NCBI GenBank assembly: GCA_025964625.1
Contig: JAOPYL010000141.1
Location: 1 to 37,182, forward strand
Length of the DNA stretch: 37,182 nucleotides
Origin: Actinoallomurus sp.
GTDB taxonomy: Bacteria > Actinomycetota > Actinomycetes > Streptosporangiales > Streptosporangiaceae
Direction: 5' to 3'
Under the pieces are notes generated by a model that was not told the DNA's origin, did no database searches, and saw only the letters and a program-made list of their open reading frames with translations. Shown piece by piece: positions 6,170 through 14,263 of the stretch. Made by a program: the position numbers and the translations under genes. Each line of letters starts with the position of its first letter. Within the stretch, counting starts at the first letter, position 1.

Positions 6170-8377
6170 TCAGCCTTGTTCACCGCGGCGTGCGCGGCCG
6201 ATCCGGTAGAGGACCAGACCCACGCCGCCCAGCCCAAGTCCCCAGAGGGCGAGCAGTGCGGAGGATCCACCGGTGGTCGGTAGCCGCCGGATGGTCAGGT
6301 TGTCGCGGGCGGCGACGGGCCGGGCCATCCGGGTGTGGCACGCCACGCTGTTCTCGTCCGCCGTGCCGGCGCAGCGGAGCCTGCCCGGACGCGCTTCCGG
6401 CCGGGCCGGTGCGAGCTTGAACATGTGCGTCCTGCCGGGCGGAACGGAGCCGAGCGGGCAGATGGAGCCGGTTCCCTGCGTGACACACCCCCGACGGTGC
6501 TTACCCGCCAGGGCCGGCGACCTGTGGACCCGAACCTCGGCGTGGCCGCGCTTCGCCGACACCCTGGCGGGCCTGCTCAGCGGCTCGTGCGCCACCTTGC
6601 CAGGACCGGCCAACGGCGTCATCGGCGCGACCGGGTCGGGCGCGGCGACCGGCTTCTCCTGGACGGCGCCACAGGGCGGGGCCACCGGCTTGCCCGGCAC
6701 CGCGTTCTCAGGCGCGGCCATGGGCTTGTCCGCGTCGGCCATGCAGGGCGCGGCTGCCTCGGGAGCGCCGGGCACGACCACGGCGGGCTTCCCCTGCACC
6801 GCCGCACCACAGGGAGCGGCCACCGGCTTGTCGTGCTGAGCGGTACACGGCGTCACCACCGGGTTGTCCTGTGGGGCGGCCGTGGCGGACGCTGCGGCCG
6901 GCCTGTCCGGTGCCGCGATCGTCGCAGGCGCTGCCGCGGGCTTCTCCTGAGCGGCCTTACACGAGCACGCATCCGGCCGGCCCTGCGCGACCGCGCAGGG
7001 CGAAGTCACCGGCGTGCCCTGCGCCGCCATCGGCTGCGCGGACACCGCCCCGCAAGACGCCGCCACCGGCGTGCCCGGCACCGCGACCGTGGCAGGCGCC
7101 GCAGGCGTCTTCTGCTGCGCGCCGGCCGTGCCCGGCGCGCCCACAGGCGTGTCCGGCACGACAGCCGGCTTACCCTGCGCCGCGGCACACGGCGGAGTCA
7201 CCGGCGTGGCCGGCACCGCCGCCGGCTTCTCAGCGACCGCCCCGCACGGCGCGGCCACCGTCGTACCCGGCTCGGCCGTCACTACAGGCGCCGCCGCCGG
7301 CTTACCCGACACGGCCGCAGGCTTACCCGCCGCCTCAACGCCCGGCGCCGCGGCCGGCTTACCCGCCGCCGCATCCGCGGCCGGCGGTGCCGCCGGCTTG
7401 TCCTGCGCGACCCCGCACAAGCAGGCCGCCGACTTGTCCTGCGCCGCGGCGCACGGTGGAGTCACCGGCGTGTCCGGCACCGCCGCGGGTTTCTCCGCGA
7501 CCGCCCCGCAAGGCGCCACAGCCTTACCCGGCGCGGACGCCGGACTGTCCTGCGCCGCTCCCGCCTTGTCCTGCGCGGGCTCGCACGTCGCGATCGCCGG
7601 CTTGACAGGTGCGGTCTTGCCCGCGGGAATCTTGGCGGCCCGTATCAAGGCGCCGCATGGCTCGTCCGGTGGCACTGCCGTCACCGGGCTCCGTACCACC
7701 ACGGCCTCGGCGGTCACGGGGCCGTGGTCGGTCAGCATGACCTCGTACGGAATCCGCCCTCCGGGATTGACGGTCTCCGGAGTCGGGGTCGTCGCCCCGA
7801 GACCGGCCGGTGAGACCTCGACGGGCGGGAAGGCCGTGCTCCGCATCTCTGGTGTCGGCGAGTTGCGCCACGACACCTGGACGGGGTTGGCCAGCGACGT
7901 GCCCGGGGGCGCCTTCGGGGCCACCTCGGCGGTGATGCTGCCGCGCTTCGTCGCTCCCTGGGGCAGCAGACCGATCCTGCAGACGAGCTGGCCGGTCCGC
8001 CGCCACCTGCACTTCGGCGGCAGGGCCAGCACCTTGAGGCTCCTGTCCGGCGTCGCCATGAGAGCGACGTTCTTCGCCGGGGCCGAGCCGTTGTTGGTCA
8101 CCTCGTACGGCCATTTGTAGACCCTGCCCGGCAGGATCGCTCCTGGCGGCGCCTTCGTGTCGACCACGACGTTGGCGCGGCCCTGCCCGTTATGACGGTC
8201 GTGGTCGCGGCGCAGGGCCTTGTGGTCGTGTTTTCGCGCCGCCGAGCCGACGATGCCGTCGGCGTGCGCGGGCTCGTGATGCGCGACCTGCGGCATGACG
8301 GCGAAGCACGAGGCAGCCGCCACCACCGCGATACTCCGGGTTCCGGCACGCACGGCGCGACCAGAGAAGTCGATCAT
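6170..8377 (-). CDS. LPXTG-anchored Ala/Pro/Cys-rich repeat surface protein
   Basis: A 735-residue exported protein. Residues 1-40 are a Sec signal peptide ending AHA|D. Residues ~65-185 hold a DUF11-like (conserved-repeat) beta domain (YEVTNNGSAPAKNVAL). Residues ~245-565 are low-complexity Ala/Pro repeats built on PCGAVAEKPAAVP-TPVTPPCAAAQ-KPA, with cysteines in almost every unit. A basic segment with four more cysteines follows. The C-terminus is LPTTG (699-703), a hydrophobic helix and the positive tail RARRGEQG, a standard sortase sorting signal. About twenty cysteines are predicted outside the membrane. GGGGGAC precedes ATG 8377 by five bases. No sortase gene lies in the window. Function is not known; a wall-spanning stalk or hyphal coat component is plausible. 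Confidence 0.85.
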   Translation of the reverse strand: MIDFSGRAVRAGTRSIAVVAAASCFAVMPQVAHHEPAHADGIVGSAARKHDHKALRRDHDRHNGQGRANVVVDTKAPPGAILPGRVYKWPYEVTNNGSAPAKNVALMATPDRSLKVLALPPKCRWRRTGQLVCRIGLLPQGATKRGSITAEVAPKAPPGTSLANPVQVSWRNSPTPEMRSTAFPPVEVSPAGLGATTPTPETVNPGGRIPYEVMLTDHGPVTAEAVVVRSPVTAVPPDEPCGALIRAAKIPAGKTAPVKPAIATCEPAQDKAGAAQDSPASAPGKAVAPCGAVAEKPAAVPDTPVTPPCAAAQDKSAACLCGVAQDKPAAPPAADAAAGKPAAAPGVEAAGKPAAVSGKPAAAPVVTAEPGTTVAAPCGAVAEKPAAVPATPVTPPCAAAQGKPAVVPDTPVGAPGTAGAQQKTPAAPATVAVPGTPVAASCGAVSAQPMAAQGTPVTSPCAVAQGRPDACSCKAAQEKPAAAPATIAAPDRPAAASATAAPQDNPVVTPCTAQHDKPVAAPCGAAVQGKPAVVVPGAPEAAAPCMADADKPMAAPENAVPGKPVAPPCGAVQEKPVAAPDPVAPMTPLAGPGKVAHEPLSRPARVSAKRGHAEVRVHRSPALAGKHRRGCVTQGTGSICPLGSVPPGRTHMFKLAPARPEARPGRLRCAGTADENSVACHTRMARPVAARDNLTIRRLPTTGGSSALLALWGLGLGGVGLVLYRIGRARRGEQG
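7178..7510 (-). repeat. Direct repeats inside the surface-protein gene
   Basis: Two near-identical copies of about 70 bases (7178-7247 and 7441-7510) encode PCGAVAEKPAAVP and TPVTPPCAAAQ. A diverged third copy lies around 6990-7060. They are in frame, so they would allow expansion or contraction of the repeat domain by recombination. Confidence 0.7.
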
Positions 8378-8575
8378 CGTTGTCCCCCGTGACCTGCTCA
8401 GACGCTCTTGACAACGTCCCGTTTTAACCGTCCCCAGGACGATCTCATAGCAGCGCGTCGGCGTGTCGTCGCAAAGAGTGACGTAAAAACTCGATCAGAA
8501 GACCGGCTGCCCGTAACGCTCGCGGCACGCGACGATAGTTCCATTGACGGCCTTTCGACCAGAAGGAACAGACTC

Positions 8576-8794
8576 GTGCCCGAGAAGAAGGTCACCGCGG
8601 CCGCCCTTGCCGGCGCCATCGTCACGATCCTCATCTGGATCCTGCGGCTGGCGAACATCGACGTCCCCGCCGAGGTGGCGGCGGCCATCACCACCCTCCT
8701 CGCCGCCGTCGCCGGCTACCTGGCGCCGCACACCCATCGCCCGGATCTGGCCCCGCGGACCGCGCCTGCGCCGGAGACGCCGGCCGGCCCCTGA
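8576..8794 (+). CDS. Holin-like small membrane protein
   Basis: A 72-residue protein starting at GTG 8576 with AGAAGGAA about seven bases upstream; the frame runs farther upstream but without a better start. A first helix (AALAGAIVTILIWILRL) is followed by NIDVPAEVAAAITTLLAAVAGYLAP, which closely resembles the second helix of small holin-like proteins of actinophages and their chromosomal relatives. The tail is polar and proline-rich. There is no endolysin or other phage gene nearby, so this is probably a chromosomal membrane protein of unknown role rather than a prophage part. It converges on the lipoprotein gene, with a hairpin between them. Confidence 0.6.
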   Translation: MPEKKVTAAALAGAIVTILIWILRLANIDVPAEVAAAITTLLAAVAGYLAPHTHRPDLAPRTAPAPETPAGP

Positions 8795-8818
8795 CCAGGA
8801 CGGCGACGCACACCGCAT

Positions 8819-8843
8819 GAGTGCCGGGCACGCCCGCGCACTC
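8819..8843. terminator. Hairpin between convergent genes
   Basis: GAGTGCCGGG (8819-8828) pairs with CCCG (8833-8836) and GCACTC (8838-8843), with one bulged C and a CACG loop. It lies between the stops of the holin-like gene and the MmpS-type lipoprotein gene and could end both transcripts. Confidence 0.5.
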
Positions 8844-8857
8844 GGACCACGACTGGA

Positions 8858-9322
8858 TCAGGATCCGAGAGTGTGACCGCAGTCGACCGTCATGGAGTCA
8901 CCGGAACTCATGACGTTCTTCACCAGCTCCCCGTCCACCTTGAGCGTGCAGGTGAGCGTGCCGCCCGCATCGCTGTGCGCACTGACGTCGAGGCTCTGCC
9001 CCTGCCTCATGGTGAACGTCTTGCTCCAGGGCGGCGACACGACGCCGCGCAGCCTCTGCCCGCTCGGGGTCGTATAGGCCACAGAGGTGCGGCGGGCCGT
9101 GCCACCGATCGCGAAGGTGACCGTGTGCGCACCCGCGTTCGCCTCTGGTGAGGCCGACGTCTCCCCGGGAGAGGCCGGCCTCCCCCCAGGAGAGGCCGGC
9201 GTCGTCGGCGGAGAAGCGGATGGCTCCCCCGGTGTGGGCGTTACCTTGTGCCCGGCCGCGTGGTCGGCCGGTGAGCACGCGGCGAGCACGAGCGCCGTGG
9301 CCACGAAGGACAAGATGCGCAT
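8858..9322 (-). CDS. MmpS-family lipoprotein
   Basis: A 154-residue secreted lipoprotein. The signal peptide ends in the lipobox LVLAAC (Cys at about residue 15), followed by a Thr/Pro/Ser-rich linker (~residues 25-65). A C-terminal beta domain holds TVTFAIGGTARRTSVAYTT, PWSKTFTM, LTCTLKVDGELVKN and the final CGH. This matches the MmpS (Mycobacterium membrane protein S) fold, with its conserved cysteine pair (LTC and VDC). ATG 9322 has GGAGAC about five bases upstream. In mycobacteria MmpS proteins assist MmpL lipid exporters; no MmpL gene is here, so it is an orphan. Upstream, 9358-9373 carries a CGTTAC direct repeat of unknown meaning. Confidence 0.8.
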   Translation of the reverse strand: MRILSFVATALVLAACSPADHAAGHKVTPTPGEPSASPPTTPASPGGRPASPGETSASPEANAGAHTVTFAIGGTARRTSVAYTTPSGQRLRGVVSPPWSKTFTMRQGQSLDVSAHSDAGGTLTCTLKVDGELVKNVMSSGDSMTVDCGHTLGS

Positions 9323-9408
9323 GGTCGTCTCCAAACCGCAGGCGATGCTGTTGGACACGTTACGCAGCGTTACCGGCTGCCGCAGGTCGGCGGGCCCCGG
9401 GTGGCGGG

Positions 9409-10668
9409 CTAGTCCTTGACGAGTGTCGCCACGAGCTCCACATGCTGGGTCATGGGGAAGGCGTCGAAGGCGCGCAGGCCCGACAGCGTCCAGCCGTACT
9501 CGGCGAAGCAGGCCAGGTCGCGCGCCAGGGTCGCGGGGTCGCAGGACACGTAGGCGATACGGCGCCCGGCGAGTTCGGCGACCCGCTTGACGACCTCCCG
9601 CCCTGCGCCGGTACGCGGCGGGTCGAGGACGATGAGGTCGACGCGGTTCAACGTGGCCTTGCCGCGACCGAACTGGATCTCGTCGAGGACCTTCTCGACC
9701 TCCCCTCGCTCGATGGAGACGTGTGGGAGGTCCCGCAGGTTGAACCGCGCGTCGTGGACGGCCTGACCATCGGACTCGATGCCGAGGACGAGACCGTCCG
9801 GGCCGATCCGCTCGCCGAGGACTCCGGCGAACAGGCCGGCACCGCAGTAGAGGTCGACGGCGACCTCTCCGCGGCGCGGCTCGAGGGCGTCGAGCACGGC
9901 GTCCGCGAGGGTCTGAGCGGCGCCGGGATGGACCTGCCAGAAGCCGCTGCCGCTGACCTGCCACAGCCGTCCGGCCACGTCCTCGCGGACGAACGGGGGC
10001 TTCTCGGGCTTGCCGCTGATCAGCCGGACCGGTGCGTCCAGGCGCGGCACGCGGGCACGGCCCCGGCTGGACAGCACGGCGACCCGGTCGCCCGTGCCGG
10101 CCGAGGCGATCGCCTCGACCCCGGACGCACCCGGCCAGCGTTTGCGCTCGATACCGAGCGCCTCGACCTCCGGGTGGGCGATCAGGCACTCGTCGATCGG
10201 CTCGATCGAGTGAGAGCGGTGCCGGCGAAGGCCGACGGCGCCGTCCCGGCGTACCGCGAACTGCATGCGGGTACGCCAGCCGAGGCCCTCGGGAGCGCCG
10301 GGCACCTCCTCGACGAGGACCTCGCGCTCGATGCCGGCGACGCGGCGGAGCTGCTCCTCCACCACCGCGGCCTTCAGCCTCCGCTGGGCCGGGAGGGACG
10401 CGTGCTGCCAGTCGCAGCCGCCGCAACGACCTGGCCCGGAGAACGGGCAGGGCGCCTGCACTCGATCGGGCGAGGCCTCGAGGATCTCGACTGCGTCGGC
10501 ACGCAGGAAGTTCTTGGTCTCCTGGGTGATCCGGGCGCGGACCCGCTCACCGGGCAGAGTGTGCCGGACGAACACGACGCGCCCCTCGTGCCGGGCCACG
10601 CAGAAGCCGCCGTTGGCGACGGCTCCGACCTCGAGTTCGATCAGTTCAGACGATTCCACCGGCGGCAC
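9409..10668 (-). CDS. RNA (uracil-5-)-methyltransferase, TrmA/RlmD family
   Basis: Adds a methyl group from S-adenosylmethionine to C5 of a uridine in tRNA or rRNA. Starting at GTG 10668 (AAGGAG four bases upstream) the protein has about 419 residues. An N-terminal TRAM domain (ELIELEVGAVANGGFCVAR) precedes the iron-sulfur-type cysteine cluster CPFSGPGRCGGCDWQ. The SAM-binding VAVDLYCGAGLFAGVLGERIG, the DPPRTGAG loop and the catalytic YVSCDPATLARDL follow. The start overlaps the end of the upstream permease gene by 23 bases, suggesting coupled translation. This gene pair corresponds to Rv2689c-Rv2690c in M. tuberculosis. The exact uridine modified cannot be read from sequence. A longer start at ATG 10689 is possible. 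Confidence 0.9.
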   Translation of the reverse strand: MPPVESSELIELEVGAVANGGFCVARHEGRVVFVRHTLPGERVRARITQETKNFLRADAVEILEASPDRVQAPCPFSGPGRCGGCDWQHASLPAQRRLKAAVVEEQLRRVAGIEREVLVEEVPGAPEGLGWRTRMQFAVRRDGAVGLRRHRSHSIEPIDECLIAHPEVEALGIERKRWPGASGVEAIASAGTGDRVAVLSSRGRARVPRLDAPVRLISGKPEKPPFVREDVAGRLWQVSGSGFWQVHPGAAQTLADAVLDALEPRRGEVAVDLYCGAGLFAGVLGERIGPDGLVLGIESDGQAVHDARFNLRDLPHVSIERGEVEKVLDEIQFGRGKATLNRVDLIVLDPPRTGAGREVVKRVAELAGRRIAYVSCDPATLARDLACFAEYGWTLSGLRAFDAFPMTQHVELVATLVKD

Positions 10669-12685
10669 GCGTCTCCTTCGATTCGACATCCTGTTCGGCA
10701 CCGTACGGACGGCGTACGGACCCGGGTGCGCGGGGCTCGGGCCGGCCCTTGAGCCGGTCGGACGAGGCGAGCTGCCACGGCACACTCGTCACCATCACGC
10801 CGGGCTGGAACAGCAGGCGGGTCTTGAGCCGCAACGCGCTCTGGTTGTGCAGGAGATGCTCCCACCAGTGGCCGACGACATACTCCGGCAGGAACACGGT
10901 CACGACGTCGCGCGGACTGCGCCGCCGGATACTCTTAACATATTCCAGGATGGGCCGGGTGATTTCCCGGTACGGCGAGTCGAGGATCTTGAGCGGGACG
11001 GGCAGCTCCCGCACGTCCCACTCCTCCTGCAGCTTCTGCACCTCCTCGGGGTCGACGGCGACGGTGACCGCCTCGAGCGTGGAGGGACGGGTGGCCCGCG
11101 CGTAGGCGAGCGCCCGCATCGTCGGCTTGTGGATCTTGGAGACGAGGACGATGGCGTGGTTGCGGGGGGGCAGTGCGACGTCCTCCCCGCTGACGGCGAG
11201 CTCGGCGGCCACCCGGTCGTAATGCCGCCGGATGCTCCTCATCATCAGGAAGAGCACGCTCATGGCGACACAGGCGATCCACGCGCCGAGCAGGAACTTC
11301 GTGACGAGGACGACGACAAGGACGATGCCGGTGACGACCGCGCCGAAGGTGTTGATCGCCCGGGAGGTCTTCATCCGGCGGCGCTTGGCCGGATCGGTCT
11401 CGGCCCTGAGCAGGCGGTTCCAGTGCCGCACCATGCCGATCTGACTGATCGTGAACGACACGAAGACACCGACGATGTAGAGCTGGATCAGCGACGTGAC
11501 CGAGGCGTTGTAGGCGTAGATCAGCAGGCCCGCCATGGTCCCCAGGATGATGATCCCGTTGCTGAACGCCAGCCGGTCGCCGCGGGTGTGCAGCTGGCGC
11601 GGGAGGTAGCGGTTCTGCGCCAGGACCGCGCCCAGCACCGGGAAGCCGTTGAAGGCGGTGTTGGCGGCGAGGACGAGGATCAGCGCGGTCATCACCGTGA
11701 CGTAGGCGAAGCCTGGGGTGAAGTTGCTGAAGACCGTGCGGGCCACCTGGGCGATGACCGGGTTGGGGTTGGTGACCTCCTTGCCGGCCGAGTTGTACAG
11801 GTGGGTGTTCATCGCCGAGTCGGCGAACTTGGCCTTGGTGATGTACGCCAGCGCGACGATGCCGCCGAACATCGAGGCCGCGACGACGCCGAGGAGCAGG
11901 AGGGTGGTCGCGGCGTTCTGGCCCTTGGGCTTGCGGAACGCCGGGACCCCGTTGCTGATCGCCTCGACGCCGGTGAGCGCCGCACAGCCGGAGGAGAAGG
12001 CGCGCAGCAGCAGGAAGACGAGCGCGAAGCCGCTGACGCCGACTTCGGGGCCCTTGAGCGTCAGGTGCGCGGTCTCGGCGTGAAGGTGGGCGCCGAACGA
12101 GATGCGGGTCAGGCCCCACAGGAGCATGACGAAGACGCCCAACATGAACAGGTAGGTCGGGATCGCGAACGCGACTCCCGACTCCCGGATTCCCCGGAGG
12201 TTCATGATCGTCAGGATGGCGACGACCACGATCGCCGCCAGCGCCAGGTGCGGCTGGAGGAACGGCATGAGGGCGGCGAGGTTCTGGATGCCGGAGGAGA
12301 CGGACACCGCGACCGTCAGGACGTAGTCGACCAGCAGGGCGCTGGCCACGACGATGCCCGCATTGCTGCCCAGGTTGGTGGTGGCGACCTCGAAGTCGCC
12401 GCCGCCGCTGGTGTAGGCGCGGACGTTCTGGCGGTACGACGCAACGACCGTGAGCAGGATCACGATGACCGCACCGCCCACCCAGGGCGTGAAGTGGTAG
12501 GTCGCCAGCCCGGCGAGGCCGAGGGCGATCAGGATCTCCTGCGGTGCGTATGCCACCGACGACAGTGCGTCGCTGGCAAAGACCGGAAGTGCGATCGTCT
12601 TGGGGAGGGTTTGCTCGTGCGCCTGGGCGCTCCGGAGCGCCCGGCCGAGCAGGAGCCTCTTGACGAGGTCGGGAGCCTTCGACAC
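10646..12685 (-). CDS. KimA-like APC potassium importer (copy 1)
   Basis: A 679-residue membrane protein with about 12 helices and a C-terminal cytosolic domain of roughly 170 residues, as in B. subtilis KimA (YdaO), a proton-coupled K+ importer inhibited by c-di-AMP. Residues matching the K+ and proton ligands known for KimA are all present: D39 and Y46 in ASDALSSVAY, and D120, Y121, T124 and S128 in DYVLTVAVS. The spacing equals KimA's D36, Y43, D117, T121 and S125 (numbering from memory). It starts at GTG 12685 with no clear ribosome binding site. It is divergent from ceoB across a 170-base region that holds a strong structured element. It corresponds to Rv2690c. Older annotation would call it an amino acid permease; K+ is inferred from these residues and the context. 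Confidence 0.82.
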   Translation of the reverse strand: MSKAPDLVKRLLLGRALRSAQAHEQTLPKTIALPVFASDALSSVAYAPQEILIALGLAGLATYHFTPWVGGAVIVILLTVVASYRQNVRAYTSGGGDFEVATTNLGSNAGIVVASALLVDYVLTVAVSVSSGIQNLAALMPFLQPHLALAAIVVVAILTIMNLRGIRESGVAFAIPTYLFMLGVFVMLLWGLTRISFGAHLHAETAHLTLKGPEVGVSGFALVFLLLRAFSSGCAALTGVEAISNGVPAFRKPKGQNAATTLLLLGVVAASMFGGIVALAYITKAKFADSAMNTHLYNSAGKEVTNPNPVIAQVARTVFSNFTPGFAYVTVMTALILVLAANTAFNGFPVLGAVLAQNRYLPRQLHTRGDRLAFSNGIIILGTMAGLLIYAYNASVTSLIQLYIVGVFVSFTISQIGMVRHWNRLLRAETDPAKRRRMKTSRAINTFGAVVTGIVLVVVLVTKFLLGAWIACVAMSVLFLMMRSIRRHYDRVAAELAVSGEDVALPPRNHAIVLVSKIHKPTMRALAYARATRPSTLEAVTVAVDPEEVQKLQEEWDVRELPVPLKILDSPYREITRPILEYVKSIRRRSPRDVVTVFLPEYVVGHWWEHLLHNQSALRLKTRLLFQPGVMVTSVPWQLASSDRLKGRPEPRAPGSVRRPYGAEQDVESKETRAAGGIV

Positions 12686-12724
12686 GACGGTGATGGTAGT
12701 CGCTTGCCGGACCGTGAAAATCCA

Positions 12725-12779
12725 CCCGTCCGTGGGGATGAAAGTAAGTACGCCCCATCGGACGGGTCACGACGTACTT
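12725..12779. promoter_or_regulatory. Structured intergenic element (hairpin with pseudoknot-type pairing)
   Basis: CCCGTCCGTGGGG (12725-12737) pairs with CCCCATCGGACGGG (12753-12766): 13 base pairs with one bulge. The 15-base loop ends in AAGTACG (12746-12752), which is perfectly complementary to CGTACTT (12773-12779) outside the hairpin. As RNA this could form an H-type pseudoknot or two competing folds, on either strand. It lies in the divergent region, 40 bases upstream of the kimA1 start and 77 bases upstream of the ceoB start. It does not look like the ydaO c-di-AMP riboswitch. A DNA operator is an alternative. Confidence 0.5.
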
Positions 12780-12855
12780 TCCGCGCCCGCCCGTGTGTAG
12801 GTTTCTCAGGTCAGACGGAGCCGAGCGGACGGCACCGGCGCCGGGAAGGACGATC

Positions 12856-13524
12856 GTGCACATCGTGATCATGGGTTGCGGGCGAGTCGGTTCGACACTC
12901 GCCCACATCCTTGAGGACAAAGGCCACAGCGTGGCAATAATCGATCAGAGCCCCGAGGCATTTCGCCGCCTGCGCGGTGGCTTCAAGGGGCACCGGATCA
13001 CCGGGTTCGGTTTCGACCGCGACGTGCTCGTCGAGGCTGGGATCGAGCAGGCGTCCGCATTCGTCGCGGTGAGCAGCGGTGACAATTCCAACATCATCTC
13101 CGCTCGGGTGGCCCGTGAGACCTTCGGCGTGGAGAACGTCGTCGCGCGGATCTACGACCCTCGCCGTGCCGAGGTCTACCAGCGGCTCGGCATCCCGACG
13201 GTGGCGACCGTACGCTGGACCGCCGACCAGATCATCCGGCGGCTGCTGCCGGAGGGCGTGTCGTCCCTATGGCGTGACCCGACCGGCCAGGTCGTCCTCG
13301 CCGAGGTGCCGATCGATCCCAAGTGGATCGGCGCGAAGGTGTCCGCTCTGGAGGACACCGCACAGACCCGGGTGGCCTTCGTCAACCGGATGGGCGAGGC
13401 TCTCGTCCCCGCCGCCGACACCGTCATCCAGGACGGCGACGTCGTCCACGTGATGGCGCCCGCGGCCGAGATGGGACGCATCAACGACGCCGTTTCCAAG
13501 CGGCCCGAGCAGGAGGCGGAGTAA
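12856..13524 (+). CDS. ceoB: TrkA-type potassium uptake regulatory protein CeoB
   Basis: A 222-residue cytosolic RCK protein. The N-terminal TrkA-N Rossmann domain begins HIVIMGCGRVGSTLAHILEDKGH (G-x-G-x-x-G, followed by the acidic D of AIIDQS). The C-terminal TrkA-C domain spans roughly residues 135-215 (GQVVLAEVPIDPKWIGAKVSAL). GTG 12856 is chosen because GGAAGGA lies five bases upstream and the Rossmann strand begins at once. It is followed by ceoC with a one-base overlap, as in Rv2691-Rv2692. Such proteins gate Trk/Ktr-type K+ channels through NAD(H) or ATP binding. No TrkH/TrkG membrane subunit is visible here, so the partner is either elsewhere or possibly the adjacent KimA-like permease. 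Confidence 0.92.
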   Translation: MHIVIMGCGRVGSTLAHILEDKGHSVAIIDQSPEAFRRLRGGFKGHRITGFGFDRDVLVEAGIEQASAFVAVSSGDNSNIISARVARETFGVENVVARIYDPRRAEVYQRLGIPTVATVRWTADQIIRRLLPEGVSSLWRDPTGQVVLAEVPIDPKWIGAKVSALEDTAQTRVAFVNRMGEALVPAADTVIQDGDVVHVMAPAAEMGRINDAVSKRPEQEAE

Positions 13525-14183
13525 TGCGGGTCGCCATTGCCGGCGCGGGAGCGGTGGGCCGCTCCATCGCGCAGGAGCTTCTCGAGAACGGCCACGAGGT
13601 CCTTCTCGTCGACAAGAACCCCCGATCGATCAAGGTCGAGGCGGTCGCCCGCGCGGAGTGGCTGCTCGCCGACGCGTGCGAGATCGCCTCGCTCGACGAG
13701 GCCGGGCTGGAACGCTGCCACGTCGTCGTCGCCGCGAGCGGTGACGACAAGGTCAACCTGGTCGTCTCACTGCTGGCGAAGACCGAGTACGGCGTCCCTC
13801 GGGTCGTCGCGCGCATCAACCATCCCAAGAACGAATGGCTGTTCAACGAGTCCTGGGGGGTGGACGTCGCCGTCTCGACGCCGCGGCTGATGTCCGCGCT
13901 CGTCGAGGAGGCGGTCAGCGTCGGTGACCTCGTCCGGCTGATGACCTTCCGGCAGGGCGAGGCGAACCTCGTCGAGCTGACCCTGCCCGACGACGCACCG
14001 CTGGTCGGCCAGCTCGTCGGCTCGGTCACATGGCCGCGCGACACCGCTCTGGTCGCGATCCTGCGCGAGGGCCGGGTACTCGTGCCGAGCACCGATGACA
14101 CGCTCGAGGCCGGCGACGAGCTCATGTTCGTGGCCAACCAGGACGTCGAGGACGAGCTGGGCGAGCTCCTGTCCGCCCGCTGA
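13524..14183 (+). CDS. ceoC: TrkA-type potassium uptake regulatory protein CeoC
   Basis: A 219-residue second RCK protein beginning MRVAIAGAGAVGRSIAQELLENGHEVLLVD, a canonical dinucleotide fold, with a TrkA-C domain at about residues 140-215. Its ATG shares one base with the ceoB stop (TAATG), so the two are translated together and probably assemble as a mixed ring. The downstream neighbour is convergent. The pair order and overlap match the mycobacterial ceoBC operon. Confidence 0.92.
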   Translation: MRVAIAGAGAVGRSIAQELLENGHEVLLVDKNPRSIKVEAVARAEWLLADACEIASLDEAGLERCHVVVAASGDDKVNLVVSLLAKTEYGVPRVVARINHPKNEWLFNESWGVDVAVSTPRLMSALVEEAVSVGDLVRLMTFRQGEANLVELTLPDDAPLVGQLVGSVTWPRDTALVAILREGRVLVPSTDDTLEAGDELMFVANQDVEDELGELLSAR

Positions 14184-14256
14184 GGCGCGCCGCGATGGTC
14201 TCACCGGCCGCCGGGCCGCATGGCATGTGATCGTGCCCGGCTCGGCGCGCCGGTGA
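14184..14256. terminator. Inverted repeats between ceoC and the DUF3159 gene
   Basis: GGCGCGCCG (14184-14192) is complementary to CGGCGCGCC (14243-14251), and CACCGGC (14202-14208) to GCCGGTG (14250-14256). The two pairings compete, and the loops are long. The position between convergent stops suits a bidirectional terminator, but the structure is less compact than others in the window. Confidence 0.35.
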
Positions 14257-14263
14257 GCGCGTG

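Noticed and set aside
6640-7640. Regularly repeated DNA that could suggest a CRISPR array
   Set aside because: The repeats are in frame within a Pro/Ala-rich coding sequence, vary in length and have no spacer-like unique segments of constant size.
8576-8794. Prophage hypothesis from the holin-like gene
   Set aside because: No lysin, capsid, integrase or attachment site lies nearby, and the flanking genes are ordinary chromosomal genes.
9358-9373. CGTTAC direct repeat (10-base spacing) upstream of the MmpS-type gene
   Set aside because: It resembles the kdp/kimA2 box in composition, but it has two copies, the opposite orientation relative to the gene and a 10-base rather than 11-base spacing. 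I do not assign it to KdpE.
12686-12855. ydaO-type c-di-AMP riboswitch upstream of kimA1
   Set aside because: The region lacks the recognisable ydaO core and is short for that riboswitch; only the local hairpin and loop complementarity are supported.
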